Below are positions 53,147 through 62,186 of a stretch of DNA of 64,000 bases, piece after piece (the stretch's first letter is position 1; each line of letters opens with the position of its first letter). The notes under the pieces were generated by a model, which saw only the letters and a program-made list of their open reading frames with translations, was not told the origin of the DNA and did not search any database. The stretch comes from Bifidobacterium sp. ESL0784. Lineage in GTDB: Bacteria > Actinomycetota > Actinomycetes > Actinomycetales > Bifidobacteriaceae. Made by a program: the position numbers and the translations under genes. The stretch spans positions 124,001 to 188,000 of the forward strand of contig NZ_JAQTHV010000001.1 in the NCBI RefSeq assembly GCF_029433295.1, in the 5' to 3' direction.

Positions 53147-53967
53147 ACGACACCATTCTTCCTCAGTTTCACCTGCAGACTCTAAGTTTCCTTCGTAACG
53201 GCAAATCGGTGTTTTTCACACTCGCTTTTCCCGTGGCGTTGGCGCTCCTGTTCGGCTTGGCCTACAAAGGTGATAATCTCCCGCTCGGCAGGGGAGCGCA
53301 GGTCTCGGCTGCAAGCTGGTCGGCTCTCGGATTGACTTCCTACGTGGTCCTGATGGGCGGGTTCGTCAAGGTGGCCGGGGATATCGTTTCGCAAAGGGAC
53401 TCGGGCCTGCTCAAGCGCATCAGGCTGAGGGGCCGCTCCGATGCTTCAGTGCTTTTCGGTTATGCGCTCTCCGGTTTCGTCGTGGCCTTGGCATGCCAGG
53501 CCGTCCTGCTTCTGTCCGCCGTGCTGTTCCTTGGTCTCAAGGTTCCTGCCAATATTCCCGGTGTCATTCTCGTCGCGCTTTTGGGCGCGGTGCTTTGCAC
53601 CGTCATCGGCGTCGCGTATTCCGCGTTGATTCCTTCTGCCGATTCCTCGCAGATGATGTTGCTGGTTCCCACGCTGATTCTCATGTTCCTTTCCGGCGTG
53701 TTCACGCCGTCGTGGATCATTCCCTCGTCGTTGCGTACGCTGAGCGCGTTCTTCCCAGTCGGCTATCTGGCCGAGTCCATGCGATCCATGTGGCTCGGTC
53801 AGGATTTCGTCCACGCCACGGTGCAAAACGGCGGTTTGATTTTGGGAAGCCATACGGGACTGTCAATGTTGGTTTCGCCGGGACTGGCGGTATGCGCCGC
53901 GTGGCTGGTTGCATCCGTCGTCATATCCCTCAAATTCTTCAAATGGGACGTAAGGAACGGTCGATAA
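53143..53967 (+). CDS. ABC-2 type permease of the RiPP exporter
   Basis: This 274-residue membrane protein has six helices in the ABC-2 arrangement. The first is near FFTLAFPVALALLFGLAY. The amphipathic segment SQRDSGLLKRIRLRGRSDAS couples to the ATPase. Later helices include VVALACQAVLLLSAVLFLGL and LLVPTLILMFLSGVFTPSW. Its start overlaps the ATPase stop (ATGA) and the YcaO gene begins one base after its stop. It forms an exporter with the upstream ATPase. Cargo is inferred from position. Confidence 0.92.
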   Translation: MNDTILPQFHLQTLSFLRNGKSVFFTLAFPVALALLFGLAYKGDNLPLGRGAQVSAASWSALGLTSYVVLMGGFVKVAGDIVSQRDSGLLKRIRLRGRSDASVLFGYALSGFVVALACQAVLLLSAVLFLGLKVPANIPGVILVALLGAVLCTVIGVAYSALIPSADSSQMMLLVPTLILMFLSGVFTPSWIIPSSLRTLSAFFPVGYLAESMRSMWLGQDFVHATVQNGGLILGSHTGLSMLVSPGLAVCAAWLVASVVISLKFFKWDVRNGR

Positions 53968-53968
53968 G

Positions 53969-56137
53969 ATGCTTTCTGATACACAGAGATATGTACTGAA
54001 CCCTGATTATGAATTTTTGGCAAGGCCGAAAACCAAAGATGTCGTAGCTATAGTAAAGAGTGACCTCTTTCAGCTTAAAGGAACCATGGCTGAGTCAATT
54101 CGCAGACACGCCATAAACGGTGTCCAGATTCCTGCCCTCTCTCAAGCACCGGAAAACGCTCTTGAGATGGCAGAGAAAACGCTTGTCTGTAGAGGCTTCA
54201 TGGTCGAGTCTTCGAGCGAATTGCTTGATTTCGTCGATTGTCAGTGCGACCCGTCGATTCTTGTCAGTGGCAGCTTTCGATTTGTCGATTTCGTTGGCGT
54301 TACGCAGTTGAAAGAATTTGTTAGCATCATCGATAATTGGGCAACAAATGAATCAATTGTCCGGTCTGATAAATTTTCAATAATCATTTCGAGATCCTTA
54401 ACCGATTCGAGGGTAAAACGACAGGTTGAGAAATTGTTGCAATCTGGGTCAAAGGTCTCGTTCTTCATCATTGAGCCTAACCGTTTTATAGTAGGTCCCG
54501 TTTTCCCGTCACATGAAATCACGCCTGAGGATCTTTTCCAATGTGTAAATTATAACGAAAAGTCAGAGCAATTAGACGCTGAGGAATTAATGACTTCTTT
54601 GAAACGTAGAACGATTCATGAAGGCTTACTAGGCGGTTTAAAGAACATCGCTGATTTCTTACAAGATCCAGAAGGCTGTCAGCTGCGGAATAGTTTAGTA
54701 AATACTTATGGCTCCAACCAAAGGCATTATGTTCGGCGCGCCCGCATCCAACCTGGTCCAGTTCCCACGGCAGCAATGCCATTGGTGCTGACAGAAGGAA
54801 CTCATGGCGAGCGCCAATATACTTCGGAACAATTTGTGGAAAAATATTCGTTCCTTGTTTCTGACGTCACGGGTGTTGTCACTTCTTTGAATAGGGTTGA
54901 AACCAAAGAAAAATCAGAACCTTCTTTTGTGTATACGGCTGGCCATAATTGGGCTTTGAGAACCGATAATCCGGAATCGATTCGACGAAGCCTAAGAGGA
55001 CAATCCGGCGGAAAAGGTATGACGGAAATTGACGCAATGGCAGGGGCGATAGCCGAAGCCGTTGAAAGGCATTCCACTATTGCCAGAGGTAATGAGCCGG
55101 TAGTCCGATGTAAATTCAAGGATTTGGCGAATGCGATTCATCCTAACGACATAGCTTTATTTTCACAACGGCAATTCAACAATAGAGAGGAACTGAATTC
55201 ACTACCATCGCTTTACCACCATGTGCCAGAAATGTTCAATCAAGATAGTCTGTGCTCATTCGTACCGATATGGTCTCCCAGCAAGGATACGACTGCTTGG
55301 ATGCTTGAATCGCAGGCGTACTATATGTTTCCCAATGCTGCTGCTCTACCGGGAGCGATCGACCCCAACGGTATGAAATATGCACGAGCGGATTCGAATG
55401 GTTGTGCAGCAGGTACAACGCTGGCAGATGCTGCATTCCAAGGAATCTGCGAATTGATTGAACGCGATGCGGTTTCAATTTGGTGGCATAACCGTATCAA
55501 ACGACCGGAAATTTCAATTTCTTCTCTTAATAATACATATATCACCAATGTCGCCCAATGGATGAAAAAACATGGCCGGGACTTATGGCTGTTGGACCTG
55601 ACTAACGATATCGGTATTCCTGTGGTCGCAGCCGTTAGTGCAACTTCGAAGATTGAGGGCACCAACAAAATTTTGCTAGGTTTCGGTTCACATGTGGATG
55701 TCAGCCGAGCCGCGACGCGTGCCATAAGTGAAGTTATTCAGTTCCAGGCAGCGCTTCCGGCAGAAGTTACGGGAGTGCAGCTCCCCAATCGGTTGACAGG
55801 AAGCGAAGCAATAGATTGGTTCGCGTTTCAAACCCTTGAAGCCAATGACTTTCTGCTTCCTAACGGACATAGCGATCCCTCGCGATATCAAAAGCAACGA
55901 GAATATGACATCAAGCAATTGATATCCTCGATTGAAGCCGTTGGCACCACAGTATTCTTATTGAATGAGACCCGTCCGGATATTGGCTTGCCGGTCGTGC
56001 GATGTGTAGCTCCGGGATTGAGACCGTGGTGGCGGCGGCTGGCTCCTGGGCGTTTATATGATGTGCCGGTAAAACTTGGGTGGCTTAAGTCTGCTCGCGC
56101 AGAAGAGGAGATGAATCCAATTGGCATGTTCTTCTGA
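53969..56137 (+). CDS. Fused azoline cyclodehydratase: leader-binding/E1-like domain plus YcaO
   Basis: This 722-residue enzyme should convert core Cys residues to thiazolines using ATP. Residues 1-290 resemble the C (E1-like, leader-recognition) component, with RPKTKDVVAIVKSDLFQLKG and FIVGPVFPSHEITPEDLF. Residues 330-722 are the YcaO domain. ATP-site segments are SGGKGMTEIDAMAGAIAEAV (near 346), ADSNGCAAGTTLADAA, ELIERDAVSIWW and RAATRAISEVIQFQ. The C-terminus is NPIGMFF, where azoline YcaOs normally end in a PxPxP motif, so it is degenerate here. The N-terminal half lacks an obvious zinc-Cys set. The start has AAGGAACGG upstream. It overlaps the SagB gene by 17 bases. Confidence 0.9.
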   Translation: MLSDTQRYVLNPDYEFLARPKTKDVVAIVKSDLFQLKGTMAESIRRHAINGVQIPALSQAPENALEMAEKTLVCRGFMVESSSELLDFVDCQCDPSILVSGSFRFVDFVGVTQLKEFVSIIDNWATNESIVRSDKFSIIISRSLTDSRVKRQVEKLLQSGSKVSFFIIEPNRFIVGPVFPSHEITPEDLFQCVNYNEKSEQLDAEELMTSLKRRTIHEGLLGGLKNIADFLQDPEGCQLRNSLVNTYGSNQRHYVRRARIQPGPVPTAAMPLVLTEGTHGERQYTSEQFVEKYSFLVSDVTGVVTSLNRVETKEKSEPSFVYTAGHNWALRTDNPESIRRSLRGQSGGKGMTEIDAMAGAIAEAVERHSTIARGNEPVVRCKFKDLANAIHPNDIALFSQRQFNNREELNSLPSLYHHVPEMFNQDSLCSFVPIWSPSKDTTAWMLESQAYYMFPNAAALPGAIDPNGMKYARADSNGCAAGTTLADAAFQGICELIERDAVSIWWHNRIKRPEISISSLNNTYITNVAQWMKKHGRDLWLLDLTNDIGIPVVAAVSATSKIEGTNKILLGFGSHVDVSRAATRAISEVIQFQAALPAEVTGVQLPNRLTGSEAIDWFAFQTLEANDFLLPNGHSDPSRYQKQREYDIKQLISSIEAVGTTVFLLNETRPDIGLPVVRCVAPGLRPWWRRLAPGRLYDVPVKLGWLKSARAEEEMNPIGMFF

Positions 56138-57380
56138 TATTTCAAAGATTTATGAGTGCTATTCGGATGGGAGAAAATTCTCGTCTGACGATGAAACCGC
56201 GGATTCATCTGTCAGCTATGCCCGTAGATATCGTGAAATAATGCATGACGCGACACATGGTTTAACCCGGGGGATCATAGAAATCGATGAAACCGAGAAC
56301 ATAATTGTATCCGGCCCTCATCAACCTATAATGGATATGGTCTTGAGTCGACGGGAGGACAAGACAAAGGCTGAGCTTTCTCCGAACGTCTATATCCGGC
56401 GAGTTGCTGCCAATCAGTACAGTCTGAGGGATTCCTCTTCTCCAGTGATACTTGATATAGACGAGGGTATTCTTCCTTGGGTGTTCTGTATTGATAAAGC
56501 ACCGAATTATTTTACTAATCTTCTATGGAATCTGGGTTTTCTAAAAGACGAGAACGGCCTTCTTCCGGTGTTGCCGTTTGAAGATGAGCTGTGTTTGGAA
56601 TATCCCAGATATGGTTCCCATAAACATGGGTACGGAGGAACTTATCGGTTGGCCAAACAATACCCGCAATTACTGCGCACATCCCTTGACCCGATAGTTC
56701 CTTGCGAGGATACTCTTGAATTGCCGCTGAGCTCAATTAACGAAATCGCTTTAAGTGACGCCATGCATAATAGAAGAAGCTGCAGGGACCATTCCACTCC
56801 TCCTGCCGCGCTTGAAGATGTCATGACTCTTCTTTTTCTGTCTGCGCACGGTGAGTCGTCAGGCAAAGGCGTTCAAAATGAGCCTTTATATCGTTTCCCG
56901 TATCCTTCTGGTGGTTCTTTGGGGGAGCTAAGGTTTTTGGTGATTGCAAATCGGATGACACTTGGTGGTGCGGAAACGGGTGAAACTTGCTTTGAATATC
57001 ACCCATTGAGCAACATTATCTACAAGCATCACGTTAATAAAAAGGCATTGCATTCGTTGATCAGATTATACTCTCACATGCCCGGAATTCCTCCAGAAGA
57101 ACTGCAATGTCTCATCATTGTATTGGCTGATGCCGGAAAAGTAGCTGGAAAATATGAATGTGTGGCTCCGTCTTTAATCTATAAACATGTAGGAGCGTGG
57201 ATGCAAACGGCATATCTTGTCTCCACCCAACTCCCGCTATCCGTTTGTGCGCTCGGCGGAGGGCCTGCTGACGTCTTGCCCAGACTATTCGGTCTTGAAG
57301 ATTCATTCTTGAGGCCTGTCGGAGAAATGGTATGTTCTAGGAGGCGTGATGATGATTTTGACAATAGTTCTTGTAGCTAG
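56121..57380 (+). CDS. SagB-type FMN dehydrogenase (thiazoline to thiazole oxidase)
   Basis: This 419-residue flavin enzyme should oxidise thiazolines to thiazoles. The start is a TTG at 56121, with GAGGAG about ten bases upstream; no in-frame ATG precedes the conserved region. Residues 1-200 form the N-terminal part seen in long SagB proteins. The nitroreductase-like domain begins near AMHNRRSCRDHS. The segment RFPYPSGGSLGELRFLVIAN matches the family's PSGGA motif, and LVSTQLPLSVCALGGGPAD matches the flavin-binding end. It overlaps the YcaO gene by 17 bases, and the next gene starts inside it. Its presence predicts true thiazoles in the product. Confidence 0.9.
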   Translation: MACSSDISKIYECYSDGRKFSSDDETADSSVSYARRYREIMHDATHGLTRGIIEIDETENIIVSGPHQPIMDMVLSRREDKTKAELSPNVYIRRVAANQYSLRDSSSPVILDIDEGILPWVFCIDKAPNYFTNLLWNLGFLKDENGLLPVLPFEDELCLEYPRYGSHKHGYGGTYRLAKQYPQLLRTSLDPIVPCEDTLELPLSSINEIALSDAMHNRRSCRDHSTPPAALEDVMTLLFLSAHGESSGKGVQNEPLYRFPYPSGGSLGELRFLVIANRMTLGGAETGETCFEYHPLSNIIYKHHVNKKALHSLIRLYSHMPGIPPEELQCLIIVLADAGKVAGKYECVAPSLIYKHVGAWMQTAYLVSTQLPLSVCALGGGPADVLPRLFGLEDSFLRPVGEMVCSRRRDDDFDNSSCS

Positions 57381-57669
57381 TTTTCTATTTCTTATACTCG
57401 CTTCTTTCGGTTTGGTAAAGTTGAAAGATGATGAGGATAAAGCGGTTACGAAGGGAAGTTTTGCTCGGGCTTCCAGATGGATGCTGCTTTTCTATACACC
57501 AGGGTTTGTGTTGTATATTCTGAAAACTTTTACTTCTGTATTAAAAGTTCCTGGATTGCTTATACCACTCTTGATTGCTGCGGGTTTCATCCTGGGATTC
57601 TTTGTTTTTTATGTGACCGAGAAGCAGTTGAGGGATAAGCGGAGATCTCAAATGGAAAAATCGGAATGA
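57349..57669 (+). CDS. Small three-helix membrane protein ending the RiPP cluster
   Basis: This 106-residue protein begins at an ATG in front of which lies a perfect AGGAGG (57339-57344); the next ATG at 57352 has even better spacing. It overlaps the SagB gene by about 30 bases. Three hydrophobic helices are at about residues 2-22, 45-64 and 70-92, with a basic tail KQLRDKRRSQMEK. No family is recognised. As the last gene of the cluster it is a candidate immunity or export accessory protein. Confidence 0.75.
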   Translation: MMILTIVLVASFLFLILASFGLVKLKDDEDKAVTKGSFARASRWMLLFYTPGFVLYILKTFTSVLKVPGLLIPLLIAAGFILGFFVFYVTEKQLRDKRRSQMEKSE

Positions 57670-57813
57670 CTGCGCTTGTTGGACTAGGGCCTTAGAATTT
57701 TGCACTAGCCTCAACTTGCCGAACTGTTAAGCTCTGTGGTGAGGTTGAGGGCGCCTTACGCGTGTGAAGGATACAGGTCGGAATGAGTGTGTGGTTGCAG
57801 ACTCGGAAACCTT

Positions 57814-59892
57814 TTACAGTTCCGCTTCCGCATCAACTTGCATCACATACACATTCCTTCTCAAATACTTCGCCTGGCTACGCGAGATTTCACTGGAATC
57901 AAGCATGTCCTGAATCACGCCGAGTTCGATGGAATAGCTCTCATGTTTGACCTCGTCGATTTGCGGAGCGGCCTTTGCGGTGGCCGCGACGTCCTTGCGG
58001 CTGCGCAGTTCGGCCCGTGCGCGCTGGTAGTCGCGCAGCAGTAGTGTGCAGTATTCGGATTTGTAGGTATCGTCGCGCATTTCCTGGTAAAGCCGGTCGA
58101 TGACGTGGTCGATGGCGTCGATTTGCGTGGCTCGCAGATAATAGTAAATTTCATTCTCATTGAGCATTGGTGCGGTGCGACGGAACTTGTTGTTGGCCCG
58201 ACGCGCGAATGTCGTAACCTGCCGCTTCAGTGCATGCACACGTCCGCGGATTTGCGAGACCGCACGATGATGCGTTTTCTTGTCGGCCGTATGCCGCAGC
58301 GTGTTCATGATCTGATCGAGCATGCGCTCACAGGCCTCAATCTGCAGTTGTTTGTTGTGCTCGTTCATGTCGGTGTCGGCTTGAGTGGTCGCCAGCCGGT
58401 CGCGCACATAGTCCTTTTCCCAATGCAGCGCGTCGATTTGCAGCGTCTCGAATTCCTCGATATCGAAACCGCTGATACGTTGGCGCAGGCGGGTGATTCG
58501 GCTGTTGTAGGAATCAATGACAGGCAGAATCACACGGCGGTTATCGTCGGTGACTCGACTTGAAAGTTCCTGCACGGTGCGGGTGAGTTCCTCGATGGTG
58601 ATTTCGATGAGTTTTTCCGATTCATCGGCATCGTCCTTGGCCGGCGCGAGTAGCGGCAGCATGAAGTTCGCCAGCAGCAGCGTCAGGACGATAACCCCGG
58701 AAGCGATGAAAATAAGCTCGTTACGCATCGGGAAGGCATCGCCGGAAGCGACGGTGTAGGGAATAGTGAACATCAGGGCCAGCGTGATGGTGCCCTTCGG
58801 CCCGCCGAACGTCATAACCGCCGAATCGCGTAGCGAGCGCGCTTTCAGGGTGACCCTTTTGCCGGTTTCGCGGTCGCGCGTGGGGGCGGCAATCAGCCAG
58901 ACCCACAGGAAGCGGATGGCAATGGCCACGACGGTGACCAACAGAATAATGCAGACCAGCGCGGTATTGCTGACATTGTGGTCGTCCCAACTGGCGCGCA
59001 TGGCTCCCGGTAGTTGCATACCGAGCAGGATGAACACGGTGCCGTTCAGAACGAACGAAAGCACGGTCCACACGCTGTTCGAAACGATGTTCGTGCGGGC
59101 GACGTTGGGACCGCCGATGCCGTTGCGGTCGAAGTGGACGGTCAAGCCGAAGGCAACCACCGCAAGAATGCCGGAGACGTGGAATTCCTCGGCCCCGAGG
59201 AAGACCAGGAACGGTAGGAACAGTTCCATCAGGATCCGTGTGGTCATCGTTTCCCAGCCGAGTTGCCGTGCCAGGGTAAAGATCCAGTTGGCGAGGAAGC
59301 CTGCGACGATACCGATGATGATGCCGCCGAAGAACGAGAGCAAAAAATCCTTGGTGGCGCTGGCCATCGAGAAGGAGCCGGTTACGGCGGCCAGAATCGA
59401 GAACTGGAAGCCGATAACGCCGGAGGCGTCGTTGAAGAGCGATTCGCCGGTCAGTATGCCGGATTGTTCCTTGGTAAACGAGGCTTCGCTGGAAAGTGAG
59501 GACACCGCCACCGCGTCGGTCGGCCCGAGCGCCGCACCCAGCGCGAATGCCGCCGCCAGAGGAATTACGGGCCACACCGCATGCAGCATGAATCCGACAA
59601 CGGCCATAGTCCCGAGGGCCAGGCCGATGGCCATGGGCAGTGAGAATTTCAACGTCTTGAAGAGCATCCGCTTGTCGATTTCGTGCGCTTCGACATAGAG
59701 CAGCGGCGCGATGAACATGACCATGAACAGTTCCGGATCAAGTTTGACGTGCGGGAAGGCGGGAAGGAAAGCGAGGGCGACGCCGAGTGCGATTTGCACG
59801 AGCGGAGTCGATATTCGCGGAATAAACCGGCTGACGAATGACGAGAGCACGACGGCCCCCAGAATGCAGAGAATCAGCTCGAAAATTGCCAC
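57814..59892 (-). CDS. Na+/H+ antiporter, CPA1 (NhaP-like) family
   Basis: This 692-residue membrane protein exchanges Na+ (or K+) for H+. About 12 helices span residues 1-420. The ion-binding segments ALGPTDAVAVSSL and GESLFNDASGVIGFQF are clear, the latter containing the Asn-Asp pair of electroneutral exchangers. The C-terminal 260 residues are cytoplasmic, charged and partly helical (EELTRTVQELSSRVTDDNRR), likely regulatory. A G/A-rich ribosome site precedes the start at 59892. It is convergent with the RiPP cluster and divergent from tadA. Confidence 0.92.
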   Translation of the reverse strand: MAIFELILCILGAVVLSSFVSRFIPRISTPLVQIALGVALAFLPAFPHVKLDPELFMVMFIAPLLYVEAHEIDKRMLFKTLKFSLPMAIGLALGTMAVVGFMLHAVWPVIPLAAAFALGAALGPTDAVAVSSLSSEASFTKEQSGILTGESLFNDASGVIGFQFSILAAVTGSFSMASATKDFLLSFFGGIIIGIVAGFLANWIFTLARQLGWETMTTRILMELFLPFLVFLGAEEFHVSGILAVVAFGLTVHFDRNGIGGPNVARTNIVSNSVWTVLSFVLNGTVFILLGMQLPGAMRASWDDHNVSNTALVCIILLVTVVAIAIRFLWVWLIAAPTRDRETGKRVTLKARSLRDSAVMTFGGPKGTITLALMFTIPYTVASGDAFPMRNELIFIASGVIVLTLLLANFMLPLLAPAKDDADESEKLIEITIEELTRTVQELSSRVTDDNRRVILPVIDSYNSRITRLRQRISGFDIEEFETLQIDALHWEKDYVRDRLATTQADTDMNEHNKQLQIEACERMLDQIMNTLRHTADKKTHHRAVSQIRGRVHALKRQVTTFARRANNKFRRTAPMLNENEIYYYLRATQIDAIDHVIDRLYQEMRDDTYKSEYCTLLLRDYQRARAELRSRKDVAATAKAAPQIDEVKHESYSIELGVIQDMLDSSEISRSQAKYLRRNVYVMQVDAEAEL

Positions 59893-60043
59893 GGATTTCG
59901 GTTCCTTTCTTGTGGGCTTCGTTGCGGTTTGCTTGTTGGTTCGGATATTTCAAAGATTTCGGACACTATCTATATTCACTATATCGAATCGGTATTTCGA
60001 CATTATGCCTCAAGCTTTGCGGATTGCTTTTAGACTGGGAACC

Positions 60044-60619
60044 ATGGACACTGCGAGTTTGCATAACGCGATGGGTGAGGCGCTGGGTTTGGCGCATGAG
60101 GCGGCGGCCGCCTGCGAAGTCCCGGTCGGGGCGGTCGTGCTTGACGCTGACGGCACGATTATCGGTCGGGGCCGCAATCGGCGCGAGGCCGACGGCGACC
60201 CGCTCGCCCACGCTGAAGTGGTGGCGATGCGGGAGGCGGCAAGAAGGCGCGGGGATTCAGAGCATAATCGCCAAGATGTTAATGTGATACGTTTTGATGA
60301 CTGTGAACAAGCCGGTAATTCTGCTGATTTGCCATCTGCCGATGAAAAGCAGGATATATCGATGCAGAATGCTTGGAATCTTACCGATTGCACACTGGTG
60401 GTCACCCTTGAACCGTGTCCGATGTGTGCCGGAGCTGCATTACAGACTCATGTCGGCCGTATTGTTTTCGGTGCCTGGGACGTCAAACTGGGGGCGTGTG
60501 GCTCGGTCTGGGACATCCCGCGCGATCCGCACGTCGGCGCCCGCCCCGAGGTTATCGGCGGTGTGCGGGAGGGCGAATGCACGCAGCTGCTCACGAGGTT
60601 TTTCTCTGTAAGGCGGTAG
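60044..60619 (+). CDS. tadA: tRNA-specific adenosine deaminase
   Basis: This 191-residue zinc enzyme converts A34 to inosine in tRNA-Arg(ACG). I use the ATG at 60044; an upstream ATG at 60005 has no ribosome site. It has PVGAVVLDADG, the zinc/proton-shuttle motif HAEVVAMREAA and the second zinc motif TLEPCPMCAGAAL. ARPEVIGGV and the terminal helix are normal. Between the two zinc motifs there is an insertion of roughly 40 polar residues (RRGDSEHNRQDVNVIRFDD and onward) absent from compact TadA proteins. Confidence 0.92.
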   Translation: MDTASLHNAMGEALGLAHEAAAACEVPVGAVVLDADGTIIGRGRNRREADGDPLAHAEVVAMREAARRRGDSEHNRQDVNVIRFDDCEQAGNSADLPSADEKQDISMQNAWNLTDCTLVVTLEPCPMCAGAALQTHVGRIVFGAWDVKLGACGSVWDIPRDPHVGARPEVIGGVREGECTQLLTRFFSVRR

Positions 60620-60914
60620 CGGTGGTGTCTTCATTCATCAAGTATGTGATGAATTTGTGAAGAGCAAGTTGTTTTTACGGCACTGAATGAACGGTATGAA
60701 TCTTTTGCTGCTCCCTGCTATGCCGGACTCGATGGTGAACTATCAAATCGTTGAAATTATGCCGTTTTAGAATTTTCGGTTTCAGTAAGTGTCGTACAAA
60801 TGCAGCAGCGAACCTCCATTATGAGTATTTCAGCTTTTAGTGCTGCGTACCACGTACAGTGGCACTTCCCGATTGCCCGTGCTTCTTCATTACCAAAATA
60901 AACAGCCGGATATT
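60620..60914. other. Convergent intergenic region
   Basis: It lies between tadA and the TauE/SafE gene. No gene, tRNA or strong terminator is seen by eye. A short inverted repeat occurs near 60845-60865. Confidence 0.4.
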
Positions 60915-61871
60915 CTATTTGTTCGGCAGCTTCGGGCCGATGCCGGGCGTGATTTTCAGGGCCGTCCAGGTGGAACGCAGCAGAATGATGAAGAGGTAAG
61001 CCGCCAGCAGATACGAGCCCACCTTCGCTGAGACGAACGCGGCGATCCAAGCCCCGAATGGCGTCCCGCAAGCCGCAGCGACGCCAATGATCAGGCCGTT
61101 CTTAAGGTGCACCAGCCCGCGCTCCCAATTGGCGATGGTGCCAGTGATGGCGCTCGGGAACATTGCCAGAAGCGAGGTGCCACGCGCAATCAAGTCGCTC
61201 GCCCCGAACAGCAGTGAAAGCGCCGGAACGGTGACGGCTCCGCCTCCGATGCCCAAAAGCGCCGAAAGCATGCCGATGAGCACGCCGAGCAGCACAAGCA
61301 GAATACCTTTGATCACGGTCAAGTGAATGCTGGAATTGCGTGAGGGCGTTAAAATCAGCTGGCTGACCACGACGAACGCCAGAAACGCGACGAAGAACCA
61401 GCGCAGGAACACTTCCGAAAGTCGGGAGAGCAGCCAGCTGCCAATCTGCGAGCCGATAATCGTGCCGATCACCATCAGCAGCGCCGCTATCCAATCAACG
61501 TGGCCGCTTATGGCATACGAAATAACTCCGGAAATCGAAAGCGGGATGATGGCGGCCAGCGAGGTCGCCGCCGCGTGCCGCTGAGTCATGCCGAGCCACA
61601 CCAGGGCCGGTACGATGATCGATCCGCCGCCGATGCCGAAAAGCCCCGAGAAGAAACCTGCGATGAGCCCGACGGCGATCATGATGACTATCTGTTCCAC
61701 AGGCCCTCGCGTAACGGGCGTTTCCTCCTGAACTTCGTCCCCGGCTTCCACTCTGGCCTTAGCCCTGGCTTCGTCATCCGCCTCACCGTCCGCTCCTTCG
61801 TTCGCTGCCTGTTCCTTCTCGCTCATGCCGTTCCCGCTTCTTTCTCGTTTTTCGCTGTCACTGCCTGTCAT
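60915..61871 (-). CDS. TauE/SafE-family membrane permease
   Basis: This 318-residue protein is a probable anion or sulfonate/sulfite exporter of the TSUP family. CCCGGAGG precedes the ATG at 61871. The first 55 residues are highly charged (Glu/Ala/Asp rich). Eight helices follow, with the family repeat GLIAGFFSGLFGIGGGSIIVP in the first half echoed by GVLIGMLSALLGIGGGAVTVP in the second. That internal duplication defines TSUP proteins. The substrate is not predictable. Confidence 0.9.
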   Translation of the reverse strand: MTGSDSEKRERSGNGMSEKEQAANEGADGEADDEARAKARVEAGDEVQEETPVTRGPVEQIVIMIAVGLIAGFFSGLFGIGGGSIIVPALVWLGMTQRHAAATSLAAIIPLSISGVISYAISGHVDWIAALLMVIGTIIGSQIGSWLLSRLSEVFLRWFFVAFLAFVVVSQLILTPSRNSSIHLTVIKGILLVLLGVLIGMLSALLGIGGGAVTVPALSLLFGASDLIARGTSLLAMFPSAITGTIANWERGLVHLKNGLIIGVAAACGTPFGAWIAAFVSAKVGSYLLAAYLFIILLRSTWTALKITPGIGPKLPNK

Positions 61872-62186
61872 GCTGCCTCCGGGTTTGTTTCCGGTTCTGT
61901 CGTTATTTCAGGCGGGCAACATTTCAGGCCAATAACCGTTCTCTTATATTCCACATATTGTATGAAGCCCGCCAAAGATTCTGCTTCGATCCCCGTCGAA
62001 AGCTCATGATGTGGTCAAACGAGTTTCCTGATTTCTCCGCATGCCCCATCGTGGAGGTTCAGCCTTTGCACAAACGATTCTCCCATATGGGTTTTGTGAG
62101 CTAGAATACAAATAGCGGTAGATGTCTGTGAGGGTGAGCTTGGATTTGCCTTTGCGAATAGCGATTCCAACGACGAAGGAGTATTC
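61872..62186. other. Divergent intergenic region
   Basis: It should contain promoters for the TauE/SafE and trehalose genes. No other gene or strong structure is seen. It ends in GAAGGAG, the ribosome site of the trehalose gene. Confidence 0.45.

Noticed and set aside
59711..60043. In-frame upstream extension of tadA
   Set aside because: It overlaps the start of the antiporter gene and precedes the TadA domain without conserved sequence. The ATG at 60044 fits family length.
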